From: JBEIDK01 sp040383485
GTDB lineage: Bacteria > Bacteroidota > Bacteroidia > UBA4408
Direction of reading: 5' to 3'
Length of the DNA stretch: 14,153 bases
Assembly: GCA_040383485.1 (NCBI GenBank)
Contig: JBEIDK010000083.1
Span: forward strand, 1-14,153
Part shown: piece by piece, positions 8,188-14,153 of the stretch
Layout of the letters: each line of letters begins with the position of its first letter
Numbering within the stretch: position 1 is the first letter of the stretch
Translations under genes and position numbers: made by a program
Notes under the pieces: generated by a model
Database searches by the model: none
What the model was told of the DNA's origin: nothing
Seen by the model: the letters and a program-made list of their open reading frames with translations, nothing else

Positions 8188-8510
8188 AATATTGTCGCGC
8201 CCATTATCAGTGTAAATTTTTTATGTGGATACTTTGCTTCTAAATGAGACATTGTATCAATAGTATATGAAGGTTTTGGCAGACCAAACTCAATATTAGA
8301 GACCTTTATTTTTGGTGTGTTTTCTACAGCTAAATTGGCCATGTATAATCTTTGCTTGTCGTTTAATAATGTGCTTTTTTCTTTGAGAGGATTATGCGGA
8401 CTAATTACAAACCACAACTCATCTATATCTTCAAAGCTAAGCATGTAATTAGCCAATACTAAATGCCCTATATGTATTGGGTTAAACGAACCGAAAAATA
8501 AACCTGTCAT
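8184..8510 (-). CDS. nadD: NadD (nicotinate-nucleotide adenylyltransferase), N-terminal part, frameshifted
   Basis: NadD condenses nicotinate mononucleotide with ATP to nicotinate adenine dinucleotide, a late step of NAD synthesis in the cytoplasm. This frame has the family's N-terminal half: GSFNPIHIGHL at residues 7-17 with the HxGH nucleotidyltransferase motif (His13, His16), SPHNPLK at 37-43 and SYTIDTM at 81-87. It then reads MGATIF and stops at 8184-8186 after 108 residues, where the family continues as MGADN. The neighbouring frame supplies exactly the missing sequence, so one base has been lost near 8194-8201. The ATG overlaps the stop of the upstream permease gene as ATGA (8507-8510), so the two are translationally coupled and one operon. 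The break may be a true mutation or a sequencing or assembly error; the latter is likelier since both halves are otherwise well preserved and the gene is usually essential. Confidence 0.9.
   Translation of the reverse strand: MTGLFFGSFNPIHIGHLVLANYMLSFEDIDELWFVISPHNPLKEKSTLLNDKQRLYMANLAVENTPKIKVSNIEFGLPKPSYTIDTMSHLEAKYPHKKFTLIMGATIF
8194..8201 (-). other. nadD: Single-base frameshift site in nadD
   Basis: On the minus strand the frame reads Met-Gly-Ala and then ACA, whereas the conserved continuation Asp-Asn-Ile-Leu-Thr-Ile-His-Lys-Trp appears in the shifted frame starting with GAC at 8194-8196. Adding one base between the Gly codon and GAC restores MGADNIL. There is no long homopolymer or heptameric slippery sequence here, so programmed frameshifting is not supported. 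Confidence 0.85.
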
Positions 8511-9757
8511 TCTGTATGTAATGTATTAAATTTATTTCTTTTAAAAATACTATTTACTGGTATAATTGATGCTATTATACCAATAATCATAACAGAAATA
8601 GAAATGTAAATAATATCACTACCAATAATTTTTACAGGGTAAGAGTCCACAACAAAACTACCTTGTCCATTGAATTGTAAAAGCCCAAATTTTATTTGTA
8701 ACCAACATAGTAATAGTCCGCTACTAACCCCAATTAAAATTCCTGAAAGAGTTATAATCAATCCATTCAACACAAAAATTTGTTTGAGAAATTTAGTGGG
8801 CATTCCAAAACTTTTCATGATAAAAATATCTTGTTGCTTGTCTATAATCAGCATTGTTAATGCGCCCGTTAAATTAAAAGTAGCAATAATTAAAATAAAC
8901 AATAAAATAAAAAATACAGCCCATTTTTCGGCTCTCATAATTTTATATAAAAACTCATGTTGTTCATTTTTATTTTTTATCGTTAAGCCGTTACTAATAA
9001 TACCTTTAATTTTGTTTATTATTTCTTCTTCATTAATGTTTTGTTCGTAGTTCAAGTTTATTTCTAAACTAGAATAAACACCTGTCTCATCTAACAATTC
9101 TTGAACAAATTTTAATGGCACTATAACGTATTTGGTGTCAAATTCATGTTGAATGCTAAAAGTGCCTCCAATACTTATATTCTGAATATTAAAAGCATTA
9201 CTTGGGTCTAGATTAATGTTGCTTACTTCTTTGTTTGGATAATAAACACTTAAGGGTTGTATAGCATTGTCAAAGTTAATTGATAATTTATCTGCCACTC
9301 CTTCACCTAAAATTGCTAATGGAATATTTTTATGATTTAGGATTCCATTGCCACTTGTAACCGAACTTTTAATTCCACTATTTACAAAAATTGTTTCATC
9401 AATACCTTTTATACTTCCAATAAACTGCATATCTCCATATTTCAATAGCACATTTTCTTCCAATGCAAGTCCTGCAAATTTGACACCTTTAATTTTTTTA
9501 ATTTCATTTAGTTGGCTATTGGATATCGTAAATGTTTTACCAATAGTGGATGTAATTTTAATGTCAGGGTCAAACTTATTGAACATCTCAATTACTAAGC
9601 CTTCAAAACCATTAAAAACACTAAGTATTACTACCAAAGCAAATGTGCCAACTGCAACTGCTATGCTTGTAATTATTGAAATAATATTGATAGCCTTCTG
9701 CGATTTTTTGGCAAAAAAGTAACGCTTGGCTACAAATAGTGGAATTGAAAATCTCAT
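8507..9757 (-). CDS. ABC transporter permease, LolC/LolE (FtsX-like) family
   Basis: Inner-membrane subunit of the type that, with a LolD-like ATPase, releases lipoproteins from the inner membrane for delivery to the outer membrane. The 416 residues show the standard architecture: membrane helix 1 (about 24-48, after a basic N-terminus), a large periplasmic MacB-like domain (about 50-272), then three helices at about 279-304, 326-352 and 382-402. Between helices 2 and 3 lies IDKQQDIFIMKSFGMP (305-320), the cytoplasmic coupling-helix motif (DKxxDIxxxxxxG) shared by LolC/E proteins that meets the ATPase. N-terminal motif FVAKRYFFAKKSQKAINIIS is also typical. No LolD ATPase gene is present in the window, so it must be encoded elsewhere. 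A -7 promoter-like box lies just upstream, and the stop overlaps the nadD start (ATGA). LolC versus LolE cannot be told apart; many Bacteroidota carry a single or divergent version. Confidence 0.9.
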   Translation of the reverse strand: MRFSIPLFVAKRYFFAKKSQKAINIISIITSIAVAVGTFALVVILSVFNGFEGLVIEMFNKFDPDIKITSTIGKTFTISNSQLNEIKKIKGVKFAGLALEENVLLKYGDMQFIGSIKGIDETIFVNSGIKSSVTSGNGILNHKNIPLAILGEGVADKLSINFDNAIQPLSVYYPNKEVSNINLDPSNAFNIQNISIGGTFSIQHEFDTKYVIVPLKFVQELLDETGVYSSLEINLNYEQNINEEEIINKIKGIISNGLTIKNKNEQHEFLYKIMRAEKWAVFFILLFILIIATFNLTGALTMLIIDKQQDIFIMKSFGMPTKFLKQIFVLNGLIITLSGILIGVSSGLLLCWLQIKFGLLQFNGQGSFVVDSYPVKIIGSDIIYISISVMIIGIIASIIPVNSIFKRNKFNTLHTE

Positions 9758-9772
9758 GAGGTATTAATAGTA

Positions 9773-9780
9773 CAAACCTA
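9773..9780 (-). promoter_or_regulatory. Bacteroidota -7 box for the permease-nadD operon
   Basis: On the minus strand this reads TAGGTTTG, an exact match to the Bacteroidota sigma -7 consensus TAnnTTTG. It lies 15 bases before the permease ATG, in the 42-base gap after recQ. No TTG at the expected 19-base spacing is visible upstream (the nearest is about 24 bases away), so this is a partial promoter. It would give a very short leader. Confidence 0.4.
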
Positions 9781-9799
9781 ATAAAACAACTAAATAATT

Positions 9800-11698
9800 C
9801 TAAACAAAACTTAAGTTCAGTTCACTATCATATTTTATTATTTGTTCATCAAGTAATATTTGTATGCAGTGCAATATCTTTTCGGAGTTATAGCCAATTA
9901 CTTGATTCGACATATTTTCTAGTTTATATGTTTTTATTGAAAGTAGTTCTATTATTTGTAGTTTAATTTTTTCAAAATCTTCATTCGTTAATTTACTTTT
10001 TTTTTTCTCAATACAAACATCGCAGAGTCCGCAGTTATTTCCTTCTTCAGCGAAATAATTAAGAAGTGCAACCGAACGACAGATACTTTTATTGTACACA
10101 TATTTAATCATTTCTATCATCCTTGTTTCTGCTTGTGTTTTCCTCCATTCATAAGTATCACGTGGTAAATTTAATGTTCGTGCATCCACCCTTGGAACTG
10201 TAAAAATAACTTGGGTAGCTCTTGATTGATGTAAATAATCTATCACCCTCAAATTTTTTAAGGCAGTTAAATCTTCAATAACTTTTTCAACCTTTATATT
10301 CATTTTTCTTGCCAAATCAAATTCATTTATTTTTATATAAGTTTCAAAAGAGCCTGTTGTACTTCTGAGAATTGTTTTCATAATCTCTTCGTACTTAATA
10401 TTTTTTAGTTGAAAATTATAATACTCAATATTGTTCAGTAAAATTTTCATACGAGTAGGCAGTAGTTTCTCCTTATTAAAAATAATAAAACCTTCTCTCT
10501 CGAGAATTTGCATGCATGAGTAGACCAGTATGGGTTGTAACTTGTATTGAGCTGCTAATTCTTCAATGTTTAAATCGTAACTAGTATCTAAACCGCTTCC
10601 GATAGCTAGTTGCAGATTGTTGGCGATTGATTGGTAAATCAGTCTTACTTTTTCAATGGGTGGATATGACATAAGCCAATTATCTTTTAACTGAATTTTA
10701 TCACTATCATCGAAAAGTAGAATAGCATGTGCAGTTTTCTCATCTCTACCTGCTCTTCCTGCCTCTTGAAAATATGCTTCGATACTATCTGGTATATCCA
10801 AATGAATTACAAACCTAACATCAGGTTTATCTATACCCATTCCAAAGGCATTGGTACAAACAATAATTCTTGTTTTATTATCTTTCCAGCTCTGCTGACG
10901 TTTATCTCTAATTTCCTGTTCTAAACCAGCATGATAATGGTCTGCACCAATTTTATTTCGTTGCAAAAACTCGGCAATATCTTTGGTCCTTTTTCTATTT
11001 CTTACGTAGATAATTCCTGAGCCTTTTATTCTAGTGCAAATCTGAATAACCCTATTTAATTTATTATCTTCTTCAATACTATAGTAAATCACATTTTTTC
11101 TTTCGAAACTTTTTGCAAATAAGTTTTTCTTTTTAAACAATAGTTTTTCTTGAATATCTTCTGTAACTTTTGGAGTAGCGGTAGCCGTGAGTGCAATTAT
11201 TGGAACATTGGGCAGTATGTCTCTAATTTTTCCAATCTCAAGGTATGAAGGTCTAAAATCGTAACCCCATTGCGAAATACAATGTGCTTCATCAACAACA
11301 ATCATGCTTACCTTCATTCGTTTGATGCGTTCAACAACTATCTCTGTTTTCAATCGCTCTGGAGATAAATACAGAAATTTAATGTTTCCGTATCTACAAT
11401 TCTCAAGCGCATCATCAATTTCTCCTTTGCTCATTCCTGAGAATATAGCTACTGCCTTGATGTTTTTTTTGTGAAGAATTTCAATCTGGTCTTTCATCAA
11501 GGCAATAAGAGGTGTAACAACAATTGCAATTCCATCCATTATTAAGGCTGGTACCTGAAAGCAAATAGATTTTCCACCTCCAGTAGGTAACAAACCAAGT
11601 GTATCTTGTTTCTCTAAAACACTATTAATAATATCTTCTTGCAATGAACGAAAAGCATCATAGCCCCAATATTGCTTTAAAATTTGATGTGGAGTCAT
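9800..11698 (-). CDS. recQ: RecQ-family ATP-dependent DNA helicase
   Basis: A 3'-to-5' DNA helicase of superfamily 2 acting in recombination and repair in the cytoplasm. The 632 residues carry the Q-motif region FRSLQEDII (16-24), Walker A PTGGGKS (38-44, Lys43), Walker B DEAH (136-139) followed by the RecQ aromatic-rich loop SQWGYDFRPSY (142-152), TATAT (171-175), and motif VI QEAGRAGRD (311-319). The zinc-binding part of the RecQ-Ct region is intact: Cys540, Cys556, Cys559 and Cys562, spaced nearly as in E. coli RecQ. After it come only about 70 residues that look like a short winged-helix remnant; no clear HRDC domain is seen. This fits the shorter RecQ version common in Bacteroidota, which often have a second longer one. 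It is transcribed leftward from its own predicted promoter (11734-11764) and is followed after 42 bases by the permease gene. Confidence 0.95.
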   Translation of the reverse strand: MTPHQILKQYWGYDAFRSLQEDIINSVLEKQDTLGLLPTGGGKSICFQVPALIMDGIAIVVTPLIALMKDQIEILHKKNIKAVAIFSGMSKGEIDDALENCRYGNIKFLYLSPERLKTEIVVERIKRMKVSMIVVDEAHCISQWGYDFRPSYLEIGKIRDILPNVPIIALTATATPKVTEDIQEKLLFKKKNLFAKSFERKNVIYYSIEEDNKLNRVIQICTRIKGSGIIYVRNRKRTKDIAEFLQRNKIGADHYHAGLEQEIRDKRQQSWKDNKTRIIVCTNAFGMGIDKPDVRFVIHLDIPDSIEAYFQEAGRAGRDEKTAHAILLFDDSDKIQLKDNWLMSYPPIEKVRLIYQSIANNLQLAIGSGLDTSYDLNIEELAAQYKLQPILVYSCMQILEREGFIIFNKEKLLPTRMKILLNNIEYYNFQLKNIKYEEIMKTILRSTTGSFETYIKINEFDLARKMNIKVEKVIEDLTALKNLRVIDYLHQSRATQVIFTVPRVDARTLNLPRDTYEWRKTQAETRMIEMIKYVYNKSICRSVALLNYFAEEGNNCGLCDVCIEKKKSKLTNEDFEKIKLQIIELLSIKTYKLENMSNQVIGYNSEKILHCIQILLDEQIIKYDSELNLSFV

Positions 11699-11733
11699 AA
11701 ATTGTTGTTGTTCATTATAGGATTTGCTATTGT

Positions 11734-11764
11734 CAAATTATATTTTTCTTGAAAGTTGAAGCAA
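11734..11764 (-). promoter_or_regulatory. Predicted recQ promoter
   Basis: On the minus strand TTG (11762-11764) is followed, after exactly 19 bases, by TATAATTTG (11734-11742). This is the Bacteroidota -33/-7 arrangement TTG-N19-TAnnTTTG with one extra base inside the -7 box. It lies 35 bases before the recQ ATG, leaving a leader of roughly 30 bases. Prediction from pattern only. Confidence 0.45.
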
Positions 11765-11816
11765 TTTACTAATTTATACAATCTTAATGATTAATTTATA
11801 ATTCAATTTTTTAAAA

Positions 11817-11846
11817 GTGGAGACCAAATTATTTTTTATATTTTTG
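11817..11846 (+). promoter_or_regulatory. Predicted promoter of the exported-protein gene
   Basis: TATTTTTG at 11839-11846 matches the -7 consensus TAnnTTTG exactly. Nineteen bases upstream is GTG (11817-11819), one mismatch from the -33 TTG. Transcription would start near 11852, about 40 bases before the ATG at 11892. This argues against translation starting at the GTG at 11817, which would lie within the promoter. Confidence 0.4.
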
Positions 11847-11891
11847 AAGTTAAAACATTGTAAAAAACATTACCATAAAATATTAATTATA

Positions 11892-12761
11892 ATGACTAAT
11901 TCTATGAAAGCAATTCTTCTTTTTTTATTATTAATTCTAGCGTTTAATTTATATGCTAATGATGGGGACACAGTAATAACCAAATCGGGTAGAAAATTTA
12001 TTGGTATTGCTCACCATCAAAATGATAAAACAGTTTCAATAACCATACTTGGTGATGGTGAAATTTCAAGTCAAACAATAACAATTATTCGAGATTCGAT
12101 AGTTTCAATGAGCATTGATAAATTGCAAGCCAATTCAAGGCAATTGTTTGAAAAGAATGGTATTTATAGTAAAAATGATACAACTAAGGTAGGGTTGAGT
12201 AGTCATGATATTATTGATTCCAAAAATCGGTCTTATTATGGTTCTTTAAGTATTGATCTTCTTAAATTATTGTATTTTGTACCAAGCTTAAATCTGGAAT
12301 TGGGCAGAAATAAAATTAATGGAAAGAGCACAATGATTTCTTTTTCTTATGATTATAGACCGCTTTATGACAAAAAAATTATAGCATATGAAAAGAGTAA
12401 TAAATCAAATCGAAAAGCAAGAATTTATAGTGACAATCTATTGGTATCAATGGGTATTAAGTTCTATTTCAGAGGTTCAAAAATTGGAGCATTTTATGTA
12501 AATCCAAATATAGGTTTTGCGCAAAATACTTTTCGGACTGAATATATTTATAATTCTTTTTTCAGCTACTATTCTACTTACTATGATCAGAAATTTTATG
12601 CGATAAATGGAGAAATTGTTGGTGGTTATTGTATAAATCCTATCAAAAAACTAATGATTAATTTTCAGGTTGGAACTAAAGCTATTAAGTTCAATAATCA
12701 AGAATTCCAGAATTTTTATTTTTTCTTTAACTATAGCATTGCAATGGGACTTACCTTTTAA
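11892..12761 (+). CDS. Exported protein of unknown family, probable beta-barrel
   Basis: I do not recognise a named family. From the ATG at 11892 it has 289 residues, starting MTNSMKAILLFLLL; a second ATG at 11904 would start the signal peptide directly (MKAILLFLLLILAFNLYA, cleavage before NDGD). The open frame reaches back to a GTG at 11817, but that extension is Lys/Phe/His-rich, has no signal character and lies upstream of the predicted -7 box, so I reject it. The mature N-terminus (DGDTVITKSGRKFIGI... then SITILGDGE) looks like a small beta-domain. From about residue 115 on, alternating polar/aromatic strands (YYGSLSIDLLKLLYFVPSLN, GAFYVNPNIGFAQN, GGYCINPIKKLMINFQVG) and a final GLTF with terminal Phe suggest an outer-membrane beta-barrel that could be inserted by the BAM machinery (inference). 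It stands alone, divergent from recQ, with 129 bases before the GlyRS gene. Confidence 0.75.
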   Translation: MTNSMKAILLFLLLILAFNLYANDGDTVITKSGRKFIGIAHHQNDKTVSITILGDGEISSQTITIIRDSIVSMSIDKLQANSRQLFEKNGIYSKNDTTKVGLSSHDIIDSKNRSYYGSLSIDLLKLLYFVPSLNLELGRNKINGKSTMISFSYDYRPLYDKKIIAYEKSNKSNRKARIYSDNLLVSMGIKFYFRGSKIGAFYVNPNIGFAQNTFRTEYIYNSFFSYYSTYYDQKFYAINGEIVGGYCINPIKKLMINFQVGTKAIKFNNQEFQNFYFFFNYSIAMGLTF

Positions 12762-12853
12762 ATTGCTTTTTTTATTAAAACCAATTAGAATCTTATTCTG
12801 GTGTTGATTTAGACATAAAGTTTTTTTGCAGATAAATATAAAATAACATCAAA

Positions 12854-12883
12854 TTGCCACCCCTAAATTTTCTTTTATATTCG
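12854..12883 (+). promoter_or_regulatory. Predicted promoter of glycyl-tRNA synthetase
   Basis: TTG at 12854-12856, a 19-base spacer and TATATTCG at 12876-12883 fit the Bacteroidota pattern TTG-N19-TAnnTTTG, with one mismatch (TTCG for TTTG). The box ends only 7 bases before the ATG at 12891, so the mRNA would have almost no leader. There is no ribosome-binding sequence before the ATG, which agrees with this. Confidence 0.55.
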
Positions 12884-12890
12884 CACCATT

Positions 12891-14153
12891 ATGACAGCAG
12901 AAGATATTTTTAAGAACGTAATCTCACATTGCAAAGAGTACGGATACATTTTTCCTTCATCAGAAATTTATGATGGTTTAAGCGCAGTTTACGACTATGG
13001 CCAATATGGCGCCGAATTAAAAAACAACCTACGCCAGTATTGGTGGAAGGCCATGACCCACCTTCATGAAAATATTGTGGGCATAGACGCCGCAATTTTT
13101 ATGCACCCTACTACCTGGAAAGCAAGCGGACATGTGGATGCATTTAGTGATCCACTCATTGATAACAAAGACAGCAAAAAACGTTACAGGGCCGATGTGT
13201 TGATTGAAGAACATTTGGCTAAGATTGAAGACAAAATCAGAAAGGAAGTTGAGAAGGCTGCAAAGCGTTTCGAAGGTTTCGATGAAGCTATGTTCAGAAG
13301 TACCAATGCGCGTGTGGTGGAGTATCAAAACCAAATAAACGCAATTGAAGAACGCTTCAAAACAGCTTTAAACGATAACAACCTAGAAGAAGTAAAGAAA
13401 ATAATTGAAGATTTAGAAATTGTTTGCCCTGTTTCAGGTTCAAAAAATTGGACTGAAGTACGCCAATTTAATTTGATGTTTAGTACACAGATTGGGAGCG
13501 TTGCTGAGGAAGCTAATACTATTTATTTAAGACCAGAAACGGCACAAGGTATTTTTGTGAATTTTTTAAATGTTCAAAAAACGGGGCGTATGAAAATACC
13601 TTTCGGTATAGCCCAAACTGGTAAAGCATTTAGGAATGAAATTGTAGCACGTCAATTCATATTCCGTATGCGTGAATTTGAACAAATGGAAATGCAGTTT
13701 TTCGTTCGCCCAGGCACTGAAATGGAATGGTACGAATACTGGAAAGCCGCGCGCATGAAATGGCATAAAAACATAGGTTTAACTGATGCGCATTACAAAT
13801 TTCACGACCACCTAAAATTAGCACACTACGCCAACGCGGCAGCAGATATAGAATTTGAGTTCCCTTTCGGATACAAAGAGTTAGAAGGAATTCACAGCCG
13901 CACCGATTTTGACTTAAAGGCCCACGAACAGTTCAGCGGTAAAAAATTGCAATACTTCGACCCAGAGTTAAACCAAAATTATGTTCCTTATGTAGTTGAA
14001 ACATCAGTAGGATTAGATAGATTGTTCTTATCAGTAATTTCTAAAGCATATACCGAAGAGAAACTTGAGGATGAAACCATTCGCACAGTGCTAAATATTC
14101 CCGCATTCTTAGCTCCAGTTAAGGTAGCTATTTTACCACTTTTAAAGAAGGAC
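12891..14153 (+). CDS. glyQS: Glycine--tRNA ligase (alpha2 type), C-terminus cut by window edge
   Basis: Class II synthetase that charges tRNA-Gly with glycine in the cytoplasm. From the ATG at 12891 the frame stays open for 421 codons to the window edge; homologues have roughly 490-515 residues, so the rest of the anticodon-binding domain is missing. Visible features are the N-terminal EIYDGLSAVYDYGQYG (25-40), FMHPTTWKASGH (70-81), the charged insertion at about 100-175, RPETAQGIF (214-222), motif 2 GKAFRNEI (244-251), EFEQMEMQFFV (262-272), motif 3 ETSVGLDRLF (370-379) and the start of the anticodon-binding domain at APVKVAILPL (408-417). This is the single-chain homodimer type (also annotated glyS), not the alpha2beta2 type. 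GC content is visibly higher than in the neighbouring exported-protein gene, as expected for a conserved, well expressed gene. A promoter with almost no leader precedes it. Confidence 0.97.
   Translation, partial: MTAEDIFKNVISHCKEYGYIFPSSEIYDGLSAVYDYGQYGAELKNNLRQYWWKAMTHLHENIVGIDAAIFMHPTTWKASGHVDAFSDPLIDNKDSKKRYRADVLIEEHLAKIEDKIRKEVEKAAKRFEGFDEAMFRSTNARVVEYQNQINAIEERFKTALNDNNLEEVKKIIEDLEIVCPVSGSKNWTEVRQFNLMFSTQIGSVAEEANTIYLRPETAQGIFVNFLNVQKTGRMKIPFGIAQTGKAFRNEIVARQFIFRMREFEQMEMQFFVRPGTEMEWYEYWKAARMKWHKNIGLTDAHYKFHDHLKLAHYANAAADIEFEFPFGYKELEGIHSRTDFDLKAHEQFSGKKLQYFDPELNQNYVPYVVETSVGLDRLFLSVISKAYTEEKLEDETIRTVLNIPAFLAPVKVAILPLLKKD

Noticed and set aside
8184..8204. Programmed ribosomal frameshift in nadD
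   Set aside because: No X-XXY-YYZ heptamer or downstream stem is visible at the junction, and the family does not use recoding.
11817..11891. N-terminal extension of the exported protein from a GTG start
   Set aside because: The extension lacks signal-peptide character and overlaps the predicted -33/-7 elements; the signal peptide fits only the ATG starts at 11892 or 11904.
12778..12830. Possible terminator hairpin (AGAAT/ATTCT) after the exported-protein gene
   Set aside because: The stem is only 5 bp plus wobble pairs, AT-rich, and the nearest T-run comes more than 20 bases later.

Overview
The window looks like an ordinary chromosomal stretch from an AT-rich member of the Bacteroidota. 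The evidence is the gene content (a Bacteroidota-style S9B dipeptidyl peptidase, a LolC/E-type permease next to nadD, a short RecQ), promoter-like elements of the TTG-N19-TAnnTTTG kind, and the near absence of Shine-Dalgarno sequences. No mobile element, CRISPR array, phage gene, rRNA or tRNA was recognised. The genus cannot be fixed from the sequence alone.

Layout. Positions 1-6269 are a leftward gene run that looks like one transcription unit. In order of transcription it holds a large GT-C-like membrane protein (4452-6269, TTG start), a secreted DPP-IV-type serine peptidase (2246-4486, overlapping it by 35 bp), a DUF1697 protein (1689-2234) and formate-tetrahydrofolate ligase fhs (1-1625, cut by the window edge). 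A short GC-rich hairpin repeat lies just before the fhs start. Diverging from this run, at 6381-7928 on the plus strand, is a second, unrelated GT-C-like membrane glycosyltransferase. It ends one base short of a second leftward group: a LolC/E-family permease (8507-9757) joined by an ATGA overlap to nadD (7930-8510). nadD is broken by a one-base frameshift in its conserved MGADN motif. recQ (9800-11698, leftward) lies upstream of that group and probably has its own promoter. On the plus strand follow an unrecognised exported protein, probably a beta-barrel (about 11892-12761), and glycyl-tRNA synthetase (12891 to the right edge, C-terminus missing).

Function. Most genes are housekeeping: one-carbon metabolism (fhs), NAD synthesis (nadD), lipoprotein export (permease), DNA repair (recQ) and translation (GlyRS). 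The accessory part is the pair of divergent GT-C-like membrane enzymes next to an exported peptidase, which hints at envelope or exoprotein glycosylation, but no substrate can be read from the sequence. I did not find a convincing new multi-gene system. The points most worth checking are the nadD frameshift, the GT-C pair, the uncharacterised exported protein and the repeat before fhs.
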